A stretch of DNA of 64,000 bases from Glandiceps talaboti (lineage: Eukaryota; Hemichordata; Enteropneusta; Spengelidae): positions 3,644,001 to 3,708,000 of the forward strand of contig NC_135555.1 of the NCBI RefSeq assembly GCF_964340395.1, read 5' to 3'. Of this stretch, positions 39,131-53,299 are shown one piece after another (position 1 is the stretch's first letter; every line of letters begins with the position of its first letter). Position numbers and translations under genes: made by a program. The notes under the pieces are model-generated. The model saw only the letters and a list, made by a program, of their open reading frames with translations. It was not told the origin of the DNA and searched no databases.

Positions 39131-42100
39131 CTAAAGAGATGACTAAGATATCTTTGTATCATTTTTTTCCTTTTACAGTTCTTCATGGAAATATAACTAA
39201 ATGAAGTCATCTACACGCTCATTTGAAAACAGATTCTTATACTTCTACTAAGAGATATTCAGAATAAGTTTTAATCACACAATTTTACCTCTAACTAAGC
39301 CTTCATTGGAAACTGTCATAGCCTCCTATATAAGTGAAAGTTTCAATTGATAATACACAATATCATACTAGACACCATCAACGTTTTATTTGCTAGAGAA
39401 GTGTTATGGTCACTTTACGAGGCACATGCATGTAGACATGATAAACACAGATGGACAGGCTAAACTTGATGGTAATTTGAATCCTTGCCCTTTACAAATT
39501 ATGAAGGACGATTACTTTTGAGACACTTTTGCTCTCAATAAATGACAAAAGTTTATAATGCATATAACAATCTCCAGGGTTTTTTTACAGTGGGATATAA
39601 TGTTCACTTTAAGCCTTTACATCAAAAGATTAGAAGCAATATTATAGTGTTATTATTCTCGTCATGATATTATAATACTTCTGACCCAATATGGCCACTT
39701 GTACCTGATGGTTTGATAATAATCTGCCAATGTGAGAACAACCTGAAAGATCTAGTCTTTGTTTCCGCTTATGTAAAAGCTCAACAAGTAACCAGTTACT
39801 TTAGCAAACCAATGACTGCACCTTTCAGACTACTGTGAGGAAGGCAAACAACAACCTAATCTTAGCACATACTGTTAATGTTACTGTCACTGTATGTTTT
39901 TCATTATATGCCCAGTGAATGTTTATTTGATAGGAAATTTTATACTGATTTTATTATTAATGATATCAAAATATGAGTATCCTGCCAAAAGGAAGAAGTT
40001 CGATAAGGTAGTACTTTTCTTCACATTTGCTCACCTGGCATTATCCAAGACAGCTATAGCCACACCATACACACCCTCTACCCTTGCCCTCATCAGCTTA
40101 CACAGTACCCCCTTCCCCTATATCCCCCACCACAGTGTTTTTCAGGTCATGAACGTTAAGTAGTAGGGTAGACTTTCAGCCATGATGTTTTGTTATTGAG
40201 GCTTGTCTGGGATTTATAGTGTCTGGCATTATTTAGTAGCTGGCTTATTGCCAGACTGGGAAAATGAGCTGGTTGCACATGCTAGGGACCATATGGGGTT
40301 ATCCTACAGAAGTATTCAAATCTCCACCACAGGGCAATATTACAGTTACAACTATTTTGTAAGAAACATTTAATGTTACATCATATATATTAAATATCCA
40401 CTGTGGTACACATATATCACCTTTTAATACAGATATACTTATTTGATGTAAAAACTTCAATGTAATCAATAAAATTCATTTTGAGACATGTTTTCACAAT
40501 AAAATCAAATTTACAATGTATATACAGTAGCATGCATGATGCTGTCTGACATCATACTTATTGTGAATGTGTATTTCAAGACATGAATATCTCAAACTTC
40601 ATCATATCAAGAGCTTTTGCAGGTGATACTTGGAGCCGACTCGCAAACACATGACGGTAGGTCCTTTTGCTTTGTAAAACGTACTGTCCAAATGAAAACT
40701 AAGCTGTTTTCTTTGAAATAAGCATATTGGGAAATAACGTAAATACAAACTGTAAGTAAGTGTTAGTCTGAAAGCTTTATAAGGATCATGTTGAAAAGCG
40801 AAGTATGTTTCCTGAGGGAAATTCTGAAACCCTAGAATCTTATCAACACGTTTCAGGTATGTCTTAGAAATGTAAAGACCTCAATAACTGGGTACGAAAG
40901 AAAAAAAAAGCATGACTGTGTTGCCACCTTACTAAGAAAAGAAGTGGGTCACCAGCCATATTACATTTCATACATTAGTACTGCATGTACTGAACTCAGC
41001 CAAACCCATGCAATATTTTGTCAAGACTGCATATCAGTTCCCCTCTGTTGCATATATACACCTGCTGACGCCATCTTATTGCCTTGTCCTTTGAAATTCG
41101 ATGAATTTATGAGCACAAGCCTGCGCTGCAACAATACATTCTATAGTCTGATTGCCAAACTGTACAACATGAAAGTTGAAACGATCATAAATTATGATAT
41201 TATATTCTTTTTTCTTCAACTATCTGCATATGAAACAATAAACTGTTCTCTTTTTTGTCACATGTTTTCCATCTGTCTAAAGGTCCTCATTTTTCATGCC
41301 ATGAAACATAAATTGGTATTTGAACAATTCAGTCACAAATGATAACAAAATCATCATAAAGTCCATCATTTCAGTTTACATTTACCAAGAAATCTTGTTA
41401 AAATTCTGAAATTGCAAATATTAAGTATTTTCAATGAAGTATCAGTACTGCTACATCGAGGGGAGGGGGGGGGAGCAACTGATTTCAATCATTTTGAACA
41501 TCTTTGCAACAAGGAAACACCATGTCCATCTATATATACTACATAAATGTACCATAGGGCCCCTCCCTGGCTGGCTGGCTGCGTCCTTAACATGCCTCGA
41601 TCCACAATATTTATAAGGTTTCAAGAAAATATAGATGTTAAAAGTAGCAATGTGTACTTGTAATTCTCTGCAGTCGATCTGTGCAAAGTTCCTCATCTGC
41701 GTAAATGGCATGAAATATGTGTCTCGGCATCTTCTGTGAAGGCACCGACGACAACAGTAGGTTCCACGCAAATGAAACTTGATATTCCAAGCATATATAC
41801 TGGGATTGCAGTGATACACATGACATATAGGTCATGATCACTTTATCTTTACTCTTTCTTTGAAGGCATAAATCATCGCTAGAATAATTTCCTTAGCCAG
41901 ACAATTTAGACATCATGATTTATTCATTAGGTATATTCATTAGGAAACAGGTAAAATATTATGAACTTTGGATTCTAATCAAGTAGTGATAACCAACTAT
42001 CCTAATTCGATGCTTGTTGCTGTAGTTTCGAAAAAAGAATCTCATTCTAAATGTATCTGGAGTACACCAGACAAGATTTTAAAATCAAGATTACAAGATA

Positions 42101-42208
42101 TGAAAATGTCTGCATCAGATCACCTCTATCCCTTAGTAGTTGGTTTACTGAATTACAATCCCCCTTCCTTTTTGAGACAATATAAACATTTGGCATCTCA
42201 GGCTTTCT

Positions 42209-42375
42209 TATCATCAACCAATCAACATTAATTGATGGTATTCACAATATTTACATATCTTGAGTATTGCGCCACCTGTAAACCTCTTCACTCTCCTATC
42301 AACCAATCAACAGGCATTAATATGTACAACATTTACATATCTTAGTATTGAGTCACCTGTAAACCTCTACATTAC
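42209..42375. repeat. Tandem duplication, about 90-bp unit
   Basis: Two diverged copies with CAACCAATCAACA, ATTTACATATCTT, AGTATTG and CACCTGTAAACCTCT in the same order. Confidence 0.75.
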
Positions 42376-42999
42376 TAGACCAATATTCTATTGAAAGAAA
42401 CACAACCATGAAAAATGGAGAGAGAAAAATGTCCATGTCTGCTAATAAATATATATGGTCATAAACCCAAGACAAACATGTATAGTATATCACTAAACAC
42501 CGCAAATAATCCAATAAAAGTTTATCTTCCACAGAAAAAATAAGTTGTCTGTAAGATCCACCACTCTATGTCCAGTGATAAAACCCACCCCACTTTTTCA
42601 AAATATTCATGTATCATTCTTGTCATGCATACTTTAAATGCAAGCTAAATTAACGAAGAACATGCCTTTGGGCCAAGTTGGGGACTGATTTGTCTGAAAA
42701 TTATAAAGCTTGAATCAGATAAAACTTGTGAAAGCACTTCATAGCATGGTGTTTTGAAACATTTCAGAATTTTAGTTGTTAACCATATTGCTTTTTATTC
42801 CATGATTTCTATTTACAGTACTATACCATGCATGAGCCTGGTTCAACAAAAAATATGGAATATATACTCTGGTTGATCTACATCACAGCAATGCGTGTCT
42901 ATATCACTGGTTCTGCTGTGTTCAAAATATGAGTCAAAACGTTCAAAATTACTATTATTTTCCCTGATTTTTCTTTGATATTACTGGTGCTGGTATAAT

Positions 43000-43159
43000 G
43001 ATGTTATTCTCCAATATTTTTCTTCTTTCAGCCAGAAAATACTTGTGACCCAAGGGTTGTCACTACGAGTCACTAGATCATGATGAGTAGTCACGAAGGC
43101 CCCTTAGGTCACTAATATTTTCCTTGGCTGAACGAAGAAAAATATTGGGAAATAACATC
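43000..43159. mobile_element. Palindromic MITE, family A, copy 2
   Basis: The better-preserved copy. The left arm GATGTTATTCTCCAATATTT continues into TTTCTTC and TTCAGCC; the right arm is its inverted copy ending AATATTGGGAAATAACATC. The centre (ACTACGAGTCACTAGATCAT) is itself partly palindromic. Shared arms and size with the copy at 4398-4542 establish a family. Confidence 0.75.
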
Positions 43160-44814
43160 TAAATATATCTTTTATTTGTCCACAGACTTTAAACAGTGTT
43201 TGTCGGCGATTTTAAACTTTAATCTAGTAAATTTTGAGATCAATATAGTCCCCAACAGACACAGCCAGGGTTGCAGTTTTCAGAACAACAAAGTAAAAGC
43301 AAACATTCAAAACTTTAATTGCTAAAGTGCATCCTACATTCAATTTACAGAAACAGTCTAGTCAGATTTTAATATTCCTTAAATTACACTTTAGTATACT
43401 TGCATTGATTACTGTCATCACCTTACATGTGAATTTGGGTGATAAAATAATAACTTACTCAACTTTGAAATCTTGTAAAGAAGCCCTACTTCATTTGACA
43501 GTGTTCAGCCATTTTGGAGATTTCCTGCAAGGGTTTATGGGAAAACCTGTGTGATAACATCATTTTTACCTAATCAATTTGCCTTGACAAATGCAATCTG
43601 ACTTTCTATTAATAATGACTGGCAACAGGTGAATATTTAAAAGTTGTTTTTTATGTACATACAATAACAAACTTTTTACCCTTTTGCAATTGAGTTACAA
43701 ACAAGAACTTAGCATAATTATGTTATTTCACATTGTTTTTTCAAGTAGAAATACATATTAAAGTTGCTTTATCAATTAAAAATCCAAAATAAATACCCAA
43801 TTCTCATCCATATGAACATTTTAATGAGTTTAGATAAATATAAATGTGAATACTAAAAAGAAATTAAAAAAAGAATGGATTTCCAATCTTGTCACAGACA
43901 ATCACCCAGTATGACCTGTCTACCTGTCTTCTTTACATACATTTACATGCACCACGCAATCTCAGCTAAAAAATTCTAGGATGAAATAAATCTCGTATTA
44001 CAGTCACATTATTCTTTCAAAATCTCAACGGTTTCCCACGGTAACAATTGCATAATCCACTATTCCACTTATCCAATTTTGTTTTTACGATCAAAATTTC
44101 ATGCTTTCCACGAAACTGTCCCCGTTTATATACTTGTTTATTCTAAGTTATGGAAATATCAATATTGAATTACATACCAGACGGTTTACAAATTGCCTGA
44201 CAAGCTGTTACTAATATGCAAGGATTTCCACGAAAATATACAGTAATGCAAAGAAAATTCTAATCTCAAACATGGATTATAGAAGTAGGTTAGGTTGTTC
44301 AAGGCAACTTTAAGGCCTAGATAAAGATTAGGATTAGGATAAAAATTTAGGTGTGAAATACAGCTGTCTGGCAAAGCTTTTAAGTTAGTCTTCATTCTCA
44401 TGGTACCACTGATAAGATAACACTAAATGAGAGTCTGGGATTGAATCCCTCGCCTTTAAACCCTGGGCCATTCCTATTTCAAATCAATTTTAAAAATCCA
44501 TATTTCTGGTGACAATAATATATTTTTCTAAACTATTTCTCTGCAGTCAGATGATAGATGTGAGTAACATAGGGGAGCTCATTTGATCCAGCGTGACATA
44601 AGGGGCTTTGTTGGAGGCAGCCAGCACTCGTGACAGGAACCAGTACCAGACTAGGTGTAGATTAATTTTGATTAAAAAAAATACCATCATGTACGTGTAC
44701 ATGTATTCCATATATGTACCACAAACGGTACCTTATGATATATTGCCACAAAACAAATGAAAACCACAATATTAATTATATACATGTACATGTACAACCA
44801 TAAAACTGACATAA

Positions 44815-45190
44815 AATCACACAATTGATGACATACCACCACTATAATGATGATATATCACCGCAAAACTGATAATGTAAAATCACACAATTGATGACAT
44901 ACCACCAAACAACACAAGCAGCATACCAACTCAGACATTACACAAACTAAACTGATTTCAAAGCACAATATTGATGACATACCCCCACAATACTGATGAT
45001 AACATACAACTACAAAACTGATGACATACCCCCACAATACTGATGATATACAACTACAAAACTGATGACATACCCCCACAATACTGATGATAACATACAA
45101 CTACAAAACTGATGACATACCCCCACAATACTGATTATAACATACAACTACAAAACTGATGACATACCCCCACAATACTGATGACAAACC
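44815..45190. repeat. Minisatellite, about 45-50-bp unit
   Basis: Repeats of ACTGATGACATACCCCCACA and ATACTGATGATAACATACAA in head-to-tail order, more regular from 44970 on. Confidence 0.88.
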
Positions 45191-46015
45191 ACCATAAATT
45201 CCATTTAATGACATATAGCCTTGTGAAATGTGTACATCAACTTGGCTTTAACTGTTAAAGGTCCGATTCAAATTAATATTTAGGTTTGAAAAACAGTTCT
45301 CTGACAGAGATACAGAAAACATTGATGTTGAACAAAGAATATTCCCCCTATGCAATACCTCACTGAAAAGATAACACTAATGCAAATCCTGGGATTGAAA
45401 TCCTGGCATTTATTTTTACTAATAGACAAAGCTATGTGGCTATGTCACTACAAGCTAAAAGTAAAGCTGTTATAAACTTGGCAATAGAATGAAAATCTAC
45501 CCTTGGGCATTAGTAAATGCACTTCCTTCATTACCCATTTACATTTAGTAATTAACTGATCAAACAAGTTCACCACTTTGATTTATATTTGTCTATTAAC
45601 TAATTTACCATTTGGCAGGTTGTCACTCAAAACAACACATTTTCATTTCAATTCACACCCAGTATTTATCACAAAGTGTGACTTGGATTATGCTGTACTG
45701 TCAAGTACTTTTCAACTTGCATCTCAGCTCTAAATTTTGTCTAGATGTTATCTGAGGACGCCATCTCAAGATCTCTCTTCACATCAATGAGAAATCACAG
45801 CCAAAAGTTGTTCATGCAAATGAGTAAACCTCCAACTGTTAGAATTGTATAAACAGTGTACAACTGTAATTAATATCCTGATAGTTGTATTTGATTGTTC
45901 TGAATATTGATCATAAATACACATTTTAATTCAAATAATTCAGAAATTTACTTTATATTTCACTTGTTTCCTAAGACATTAGAATATTCCTGATTTTTAT
46001 CATTTTTCACTAATG

Positions 46016-46061
46016 ATATGCAAATGTTATTAATATGCAAATAATGTCATTAATATGCAAT
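46016..46061. promoter_or_regulatory. Cluster of octamer-like sites
   Basis: Three closely spaced words in sequence TTAATATGCAAA: two exact ATGCAAAT and one ATGCAATA, each preceded by AT-rich TAAT-like sequence. ATGCAAAT is the POU-factor (Oct) octamer. The cluster could be an enhancer core or simply a small tandem repeat. Function is inferred only. Confidence 0.25.
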
Positions 46062-46378
46062 AGCTACCTGAACCTATACCTGTAGATGATGTATATTTGT
46101 AATCATTTTTGCTGTTGAAATGTCATTATTCAGTACAAAAATGGCTCGAATCTTTGACTAATTTTGCACCTCAAACTTGGCTAATAAATGTAAAATTAGA
46201 TACGATAATTGCCACTAACATTATTTCATGTTATGTTAACTGCTCATTTACATTGCAGATGTCCAAACCTCAATTCTCAAATACTATTAAAGTGCAATAT
46301 AGTGTGTCCCCTTTGTGCAAGGTTTGAGTGAAATCAGCTTGTGGGGGCTGTAGGATTGGTTCAGATATATCTGCCTGT

Positions 46379-46430
<52 letters not shown>

Positions 46431-46485
46431 TGACTGACTGACTGACTGACTGACTGACTGACTGACTGACAGACAGACACAAAGA
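46379..46485. repeat. (ACAG)n followed by (ACTG)n
   Basis: About 48 bases of ACAG pass directly into about 40 bases of ACTG and then back to ACAG. Confidence 0.95.
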
Positions 46486-47238
46486 CAGACCAAGAACTTC
46501 CTTTAGCTCCCTCTGGGCTGCTGTGTCTCTCGGCGGCTATTGGATTGCTTTTAATGTCTGGACACAGGCAGACAGAACCCATCCCTAATGGCTGCATGGA
46601 CACGCAGACAAAATCCATTTCTAAAGCTCCTTCCTGGCTGTGTCTGTTGGGGACTATTAGCCTCACATATACCAAACAGTGACGTCATATTTTAAGCTAG
46701 GAAGTACTGTAATATTTACTTTTTATTCAAATACATGTATCATAATCTCTGTTGCACAGAAAAGTAATATCCTGGATTTTGCAAGATCTTTTCTGATATC
46801 AGTATTTTTTTTAAATGGCTTAAGAAACAAGAGTGAAACCATTTGGAAATTTAGTATTCTACAGCCTACATACTGTATCAAGTCATTTATGAATGAAAGT
46901 ACCCTATCAAATATGCTTGTCAGAAAGCTAAATTGGAAACAATATGTCAGACGGATTTATGTCTAATTTCAAGTTACTGGCAATGTCCTGCATATGAATA
47001 CCTTCTCCATGTTAATAGCTACACGTACATGTAAATCCGGGATAAAGACATGTTCAATTTTGTCATATTCATCTCTTCACAAGCCTTCCTTCAACATTCA
47101 GATCTAGGTGCTTTGATATTTTGGAGCGCCTTCCCTTAATTATCATTTGTCTTATTCTCACTCAACTAAATTCAAATTCCAAAATCTAGTCATTTTTATA
47201 CATACATACTCGACTTAAAAATTATTCTTAGTATATTG

Positions 47239-47492
47239 CAATAGGGAACTTGCAATCCAGACTGAGCATGCTCAAACACAAAGGACTATGGGATTATCTG
47301 TGGTTATCGTAATACCTAATCTGGAGCTACTGATAAAATTAACCTCCAACAATGGTTGGGGTAACTATGAATTCATTATTTGTGGTTGCAAACAATATAA
47401 CAATATTGTTTATAATACTAATTGATTAGTATTTATTATCATATTTCCCATGATGCAACATTCAACATGGCGGGTTTACAAGTTCCCTATTG
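47239..47492. mobile_element. Foldback element with long imperfect arms
   Basis: A 254-bp segment starting CAATAGGGAACTTGCAA and ending TTTACAAGTTCCCTATTG, with imperfect arm similarity continuing for about 60 bases (ATGGGA near the inner edge of both). The centre holds further AT-rich palindromes around AACAATATTGTT. It is a MITE of unknown superfamily. Confidence 0.65.
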
Positions 47493-49330
47493 TCTTCTTG
47501 TGCTTATTTATCTAAATTATACAATTTTTTTTAACCTGACCAAATAATGGTGTGTGAACTGGTAGTCTAGACACTATCTGTGACTCTGAATCTCTCCACC
47601 CCTCTAAACTAGCACACACACAGGGTGAAACTAGTAAGAATGTATAGAAATCTATAAAAAGGGTTGTATTGACGATACCATCCAGTTTTCTTTTGCTAGA
47701 TAATGCAATAACTTTTCAAAAAATTTTGAGAAGTCTGCAACTGTAATGAAAGTTTATCAACCATTCCTATACCCTTTTCTTTAACTGGATAAGTACATGA
47801 ATACATTCAATATACAAAATCGTTGTTTTACCATATCATTTACTCTTTTTTTTGTATAAATATGACAGACTGTTTAATCCTCGAGGGCAATACAGCACCT
47901 ATGTGTACAGAGTGTAATTTTCACAGATAATCACACTTTTACACTAATTACAACTCATTTTAGCAAAAGACAATTTTACTCTTTAATATTACTAAGTAAG
48001 TTTACAGTTTACCAATACCAGCCCTGATACTAAGTCAATGATAAAAGATGATTTGGGAAAGCATTGACTTCACTACAAAAGGCTAGAAGAATAAACACAG
48101 CTGACCCTGCATACAATATAGCCATAGATAATCTTGGTCATAAAACAGCACACATGTTATGGGCTGTCAGGCTAATAAAACAGTGATGGCAGAAAGCAAG
48201 ACTCACAACGAAAGCCTTCAATTTTATGATATTTTTTTTTCAAAGAAACAATTAAAAAACGTTCTAGAGGAAAGCTTGTAAACTTACGCGACTGTCTGCG
48301 TTACTTCCCTTATGCAGACATTTGTATTTGATTTCTCTATTCAGGGACAGTGTTATGACGTGTTATGACAGTGTCTCTACCTTCAGGGCCTTGTTCACAA
48401 TTCAATAGCCAATACAAAAATTAATACAACAACACACCATAAAGCTACCGATTTGTGATCTTAAAAGGACTGTTTTCATCATATGTGATATTTTCTGTCT
48501 ACAAAACCATTCATTTAGTATTCAGACTTAATGAATGCAAAAATCTATGACTGCTGAAACAGAAACCATGGAAACAGTTGGCAATCTAAACTTGTATCAA
48601 TGCAGGTAGTATTTCAAAAACAGCAAAACGTCTTCTTTGTTATAATACATTAATATAGTACATAAGAGTATATAGGTAGTGAAAATGTAAAACTTCTAAG
48701 AAACCATCTAGTTAATATTGTTTCAATCTGAGAAGGCATTCGTGAATGTGTTGAAACATTTTTTACTGTTTTTTACAATTTTTGTTTTACTTTTCGAAAA
48801 AAATAAATTAAATATAAATTTTTCTTTTTGTTTATTGTAAGTTGATACATGTATATATGTGGGTAGCCTGAAATCTCTCCTTTTGGAAATTTGTTTTCAA
48901 TTTACTAGTCAAAGATTCTAGTCATTTTTGTTATCTGATGCATTTACAGCAGGTTTAAGGTTCCTGAGAGTATATATATGCAGTATTCTTAACAACAGAA
49001 TATTCGAAGACATCCACTCAAATTCACATTTCTCCATATGCATTTTATCAAAAGTTAGGAAAGTACAGCTGGCACAAAGTAGAGAGAACAACAAATACAG
49101 TGAATTTGATGATTACTCTAAAACAAACTCATCAGGACAAAGTCTGTAACTTTATGGTCTTTTGTGGTTACTTCTGTTTTATATACATATATTAATGTTA
49201 TTTCAACTATATAAACAATGTTGAATCATGCCTAGCAACCAGGCAATCAAATACAAAATGGAAATTACATATCTTTTTAATAACAAAATATTTGAAAACT
49301 CCACTTTAATCTAGTCTCGTTATTCACATT

Positions 49331-49675
49331 AAAGCTGCACTAGCTGCAAGTAAAACTGTTCTGTTAGATTTAATGACTTACTCATATTATCGGAGACCCT
49401 GAACAGTATTGAATCACCTGTGGGTAAATAAATGTGTTCAATAGTGCACATAGTATACTGTAATATATGTAATCAATTCAATTTTGGGTCCGAACCCAAA
49501 AGTCAGCGCCCCAGCAAATCACTATTGCAACTTATTACTATACTGCTTATAGATAAAATCAACCTCTAATCAACATATACAATGTCTCATTATTGGTACT
49601 TGACACTTTTCAGTCAAAGTATCATTGGTTGTTTGATTGAAATAATAGTACTCCAGTTACAGCTGGTACCGTTTT
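49331..49675. mobile_element. Inverted-repeat element, family C, copy 2
   Basis: About 345 bp. The left end is AAAGCTGCACTAGCTGCAAG, and the right end, read inward, is AAAACGGTACCAGCTGTAAC. It is colinear with 26553-26882 (TGAATCACCTGTG-like, AAATCAACCTCTAA, CATTGGTTGTTTG blocks). No target duplication is clear. Confidence 0.65.
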
Positions 49676-49794
49676 ACACTACCGCTATCATAGTATCAAT
49701 CAATACATGTTGGTTCATTTTAGATTTACTCCTATATATAAGTTCTAGCAAGTATTGTGCATTTGCAAACTGTACATCAAAATTTTTTTTTAAA

Positions 49795-49872
49795 CTTCAG
49801 TCTGTACAACGCGCTGAGATGCATGTGTAGCGCATTTTCTTACAAGAAATAAAATAATAATAATAATTTAAC
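49795..49872 (+). repeat. SINE/LINE-like 3' end with (AAT)n tail
   Basis: ACAACGCGCTGAGATGCATG, then a GTAGCGC block, AAGAAATAAA and repeated AAT units. The inverted GCGCT...AGCGC pair before a simple tail resembles 3' ends of short retroposons. No body is recognised. Confidence 0.4.
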
Positions 49873-49986
49873 CAAAAGTGGAATGGTACAGATTATGTCC
49901 TTGAAGTATATACGATATGTACAAAAAGATAGTGCAAAACAGACTCGCATCAAAATTACACCAATTTTAATATCAGTTAAGTTTAC

Positions 49987-50065
49987 CTATAAGAGATAAC
50001 AACTCTCCTGCCATTATTTTCTTTGCGTGAATGAACATAAAAAAAATAACTACATAGACATACAT
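49987..50065 (-). CDS. Candidate first coding exon: possible signal peptide (weak)
   Basis: On the minus strand an ATG at 50063-50065, with an in-frame TAA 9 bases upstream and A at -3, opens 26 codons beginning MYVYVVIFFMFIHAKK. They end at a possible donor ATAG|GTAAAC in phase 1, which is the phase the CUB exon needs. The first 14 residues are strongly hydrophobic and end in HA followed by KK, so they could act as a signal peptide, although there is no basic residue before the hydrophobic stretch. Joining it to the CUB exon gives a continuous 484-residue reading frame. This is only a candidate: short ATG-to-phase-1-donor pieces arise by chance (another, not hydrophobic, lies near 57558-57610), the implied intron is 27.7 kb, and other exons could lie between or beyond the window. 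Confidence 0.25.
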
Positions 50066-50544
50066 TGTACACTGTTAACTTTCCAAATACACTTTCTTAT
50101 CATCTATGATCTAATTACAATCATGAGGAAGCAGCAATCATTGCTATCAGCTTCATCTTTCTGCTGTCTCCTAGTCTTAATAAATCTATACAATTTGGGT
50201 AATTATTATGACTTATCTTTTATCGTTCTCCATGTTTGAATTATGAAATGATCATTTCTTGAGAGGTCTCAAAGTTTAGAAATGTAACTTCTCCCTACAA
50301 TGCATTTTAAATATCAAAGTGCACATCATATGGGAAAAAGTCGATGACCGATGGGGCTCTTCTTTATCATATCCTATCTTCTTACATATCAGTTTGGAAG
50401 AGCTGTCTGTCTCATGGGACATTACCTCTTTATCTCATTGTATCATATTTTGATATATTTCTATTTTCAACTCTGTTACACAAAACCTGAATCATGTTGT
50501 ACAGAGTACAGAGATAAAGGCAGCCATATTGGCTTTGCAATGAT

Positions 50545-50830
50545 AAGACACACAGTGCATACAAACATACATATATTTACATATGCACATCTATACTCTC
50601 ACATGCACAAATATCCAAACATTCACAGAATCCACATGCATAAATATACACAAACACATGCAGTGTATACATAAACACACATGCTATTACATTCTCACTC
50701 AGGCACAAACACATCCACAAATACACACGAGATGAAAAAAACATGAACATACATACTCCCACATGCATATGCACAATAACGCAACACATGCACAGACATG
50801 CAAGCACATACACACAGCAACACAAGGTAT
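50545..50830. repeat. CA-rich degenerate repeat
   Basis: Irregular ACACATGCA, CATACA and AAACACATGCA words over about 285 bases, without a fixed period. Confidence 0.75.
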
Positions 50831-53299
50831 GCACACCATGTTGGATAATAAACATGGATCCCTTGTCTGATAGTTATTTGTTTGAACAAAGCATTTATGA
50901 TTTACTACTTTTTACAACCCTGGTAATACAAGGAATTAAATATGGTCAAATTGACATTGCTTCCTGTACTTTCAATTCTTACTTTTGTGTGGAATCCTGA
51001 AATATGTGCTGGCATCTTGGGTTAATTCTACTTTCTAAGTTCCACGACAAAAATAACATTGGATAAGACGTAAAAAGGTAGATTAGTTGTTTGAAAACAG
51101 CCTACAAGTACAAAAGAACTGTACGAGGTAAACAGTTAATTCATGAAGAGGATACTGTGAGAATGCATACATATATACTGATTAAATATATACTGATTAA
51201 GGTGAGTTGTCTGACTTCTATCACATACAACCACATTGTCAGTCTTTGCAGAGAATTTATTTACATCCAAATTTTTCCCCAGTTTGTGCAAAGGATCCAA
51301 TAAATATTTTAGGAAACTGATTCAATTTTGATATTTCAATGTTATTTAATGAAAAATTGTTGTTCTAACACCAGGAACGTGGTCAAATATGAAACAAAGT
51401 AAGCTAAGCAAGCATCAAGACTTGTTGTCATTGCAAAAAATGATGTCATAATATGTTGGGTAGACATGTATACATCATAAGTCTGGCAATGGCAATTTCC
51501 ATGTTAAAGGCCCTATGACTCAAAATGCTCCTTCTTCTGCTTTAGTTATATAGTTTGTACTTGTTGAGGTGAGTTCAATCACCTAAGTGATAAAACACTA
51601 TAACTTATAAGAACCCCACAAATAAACCATGTTTTTGACAATTATAAACAACCTGTACACTTTACATCTGAATGTATTTAGCTAATACACATGGTGATAT
51701 CAACAACAAATATACAGATAATCCTGCTACATAATAAAAAGCATTGAACTGTTTTCCAGTAAACACTTTGTGTATTTTTCAGTGGAAAGGAATAAAAAGT
51801 AAAGGTTACTGGTGCTGTAATTTGGGCTTTGATGCCATGTCACGTTTATTTGAATCAATCAAGCTTTTGTAGACTAAAGTTTCAATTTATGATGTGCAAT
51901 ATTATTGTAATTTAATGACAGCGATCGTTGAGAATCCAACAAAAGTTGCTCACAGTCAGACCGCAGCTATTCACCAAAAACGTCCCCGTACAAAGAGAAA
52001 ATTATATGGGCACGTAGAGCAATAACTCAACGGCATGGATAGTCAGACAGGCTGTAGATAGACAGAATGAGGGCAAAGGGCAGCTCCTTATTGTATATAA
52101 CAGGATGGGTCAGGAGACAGAACGTATACATGTACATGGCCAGCATTACTGAATTTGCCAAACTAGGCCTCAATAAAGCAGAGAGCCAGACAGCGTGTAA
52201 TAAAGTGTTAAGGACTTTGCAGTGCACACAAACTGTAGCGATGAGTCATCAAGACCTTCTTATGCACAGTCGATGGCAGAATCTAGGTCTGTTCATACAC
52301 GTAGCAATCTCACCAACAACTATGCAACTCTTGCCAACAACTGCGTAACAGAAAAGAAAGAAGTTGGCAATATTTTCTACTTAAATCGGAGAAACACTGG
52401 TAGATTAAAACCAGTATTCAAGCCAAACAGGCAGGTCTACTAGTATATTTACCTTACATGTTAAAATAAATGTTGCTTGGTTAATCAAAGTGATAACAAA
52501 TACTTAAACAAGCATACAATCATTAAATAATAATAAAACAAAGTAATTTACTCATGGTCAAGTAAAAAATGATTTGTATCTGAACAGAATGGCTGTGACT
52601 AAGTTGTACAAGAGTACACATACCTGTATATCCTATGTACCACACCGGTATAAGACATTACAAATATTATTCGAAATATTAAAAATAAAATTTCAAGAAG
52701 AATATCATTTTTGTTTTCACAAAAATCTTACTAAATGTATGTCAGAGATAATACGACATGTAGTGTGCAGACTACAAATTCCTGTCTTTTAAGGTTTTTA
52801 AAATTACCACATCACAAGACAGCCTTCAAGCCACCTCATGACTTGAATAATTACAATATGTAAGATTCTCCATGGATAAACTTAATCATGGCACATATGG
52901 ACTTATGCAAATAAATATTCCTAGCTTATAATAAATCCCAGCCTTCCAATGTGAGCAGCATACTCATTAATTTGCCTTGCACCTCACTAGGTTCTTTTAA
53001 CAAAACGAGACCAGACAGTCTGACATGCACATATAAAATGCATGAGAAATACATAAATGCTTTTCTTAATACACACTTGGTGATCAAAACTGCAAGAAAA
53101 CTCACAAGATGCATTAATGTATGCATAGTTTGGCACTGCAGATATACAGATGAACTACTATAGACTAAGTACAGAGCACCAATGCACAAAATACCACCTT
53201 CTCTTTATTTATGATTGGTCATCAAACAGTTACTGAAATCAAGGAAACTTACAAGAAGTCATTTATACATACAGAAATAGCATAATCATGGTATGATCA

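Larger units (their letters stand above)
22333..49986. other. Non-coding DNA: long first intron or 5' flanking sequence
   Basis: About 27.7 kb with no convincing exon on either strand. It contains the inverted-repeat and minisatellite elements listed below. Between them (22350-26500, 28700-31250, 32600-34900, 39150-42200, 45450-47200, 47500-49300) I see AT-rich sequence without recognisable function. A hairpin with 9-bp arms lies at 23008-23034 (GTCATACTG and its complement). Confidence 0.55.

Noticed and set aside
52027-52443. Overlapping frames on both strands in a less AT-rich stretch
   Set aside because: No recognisable protein in any frame. It may be a conserved non-coding element, but nothing in the sequence alone shows that.
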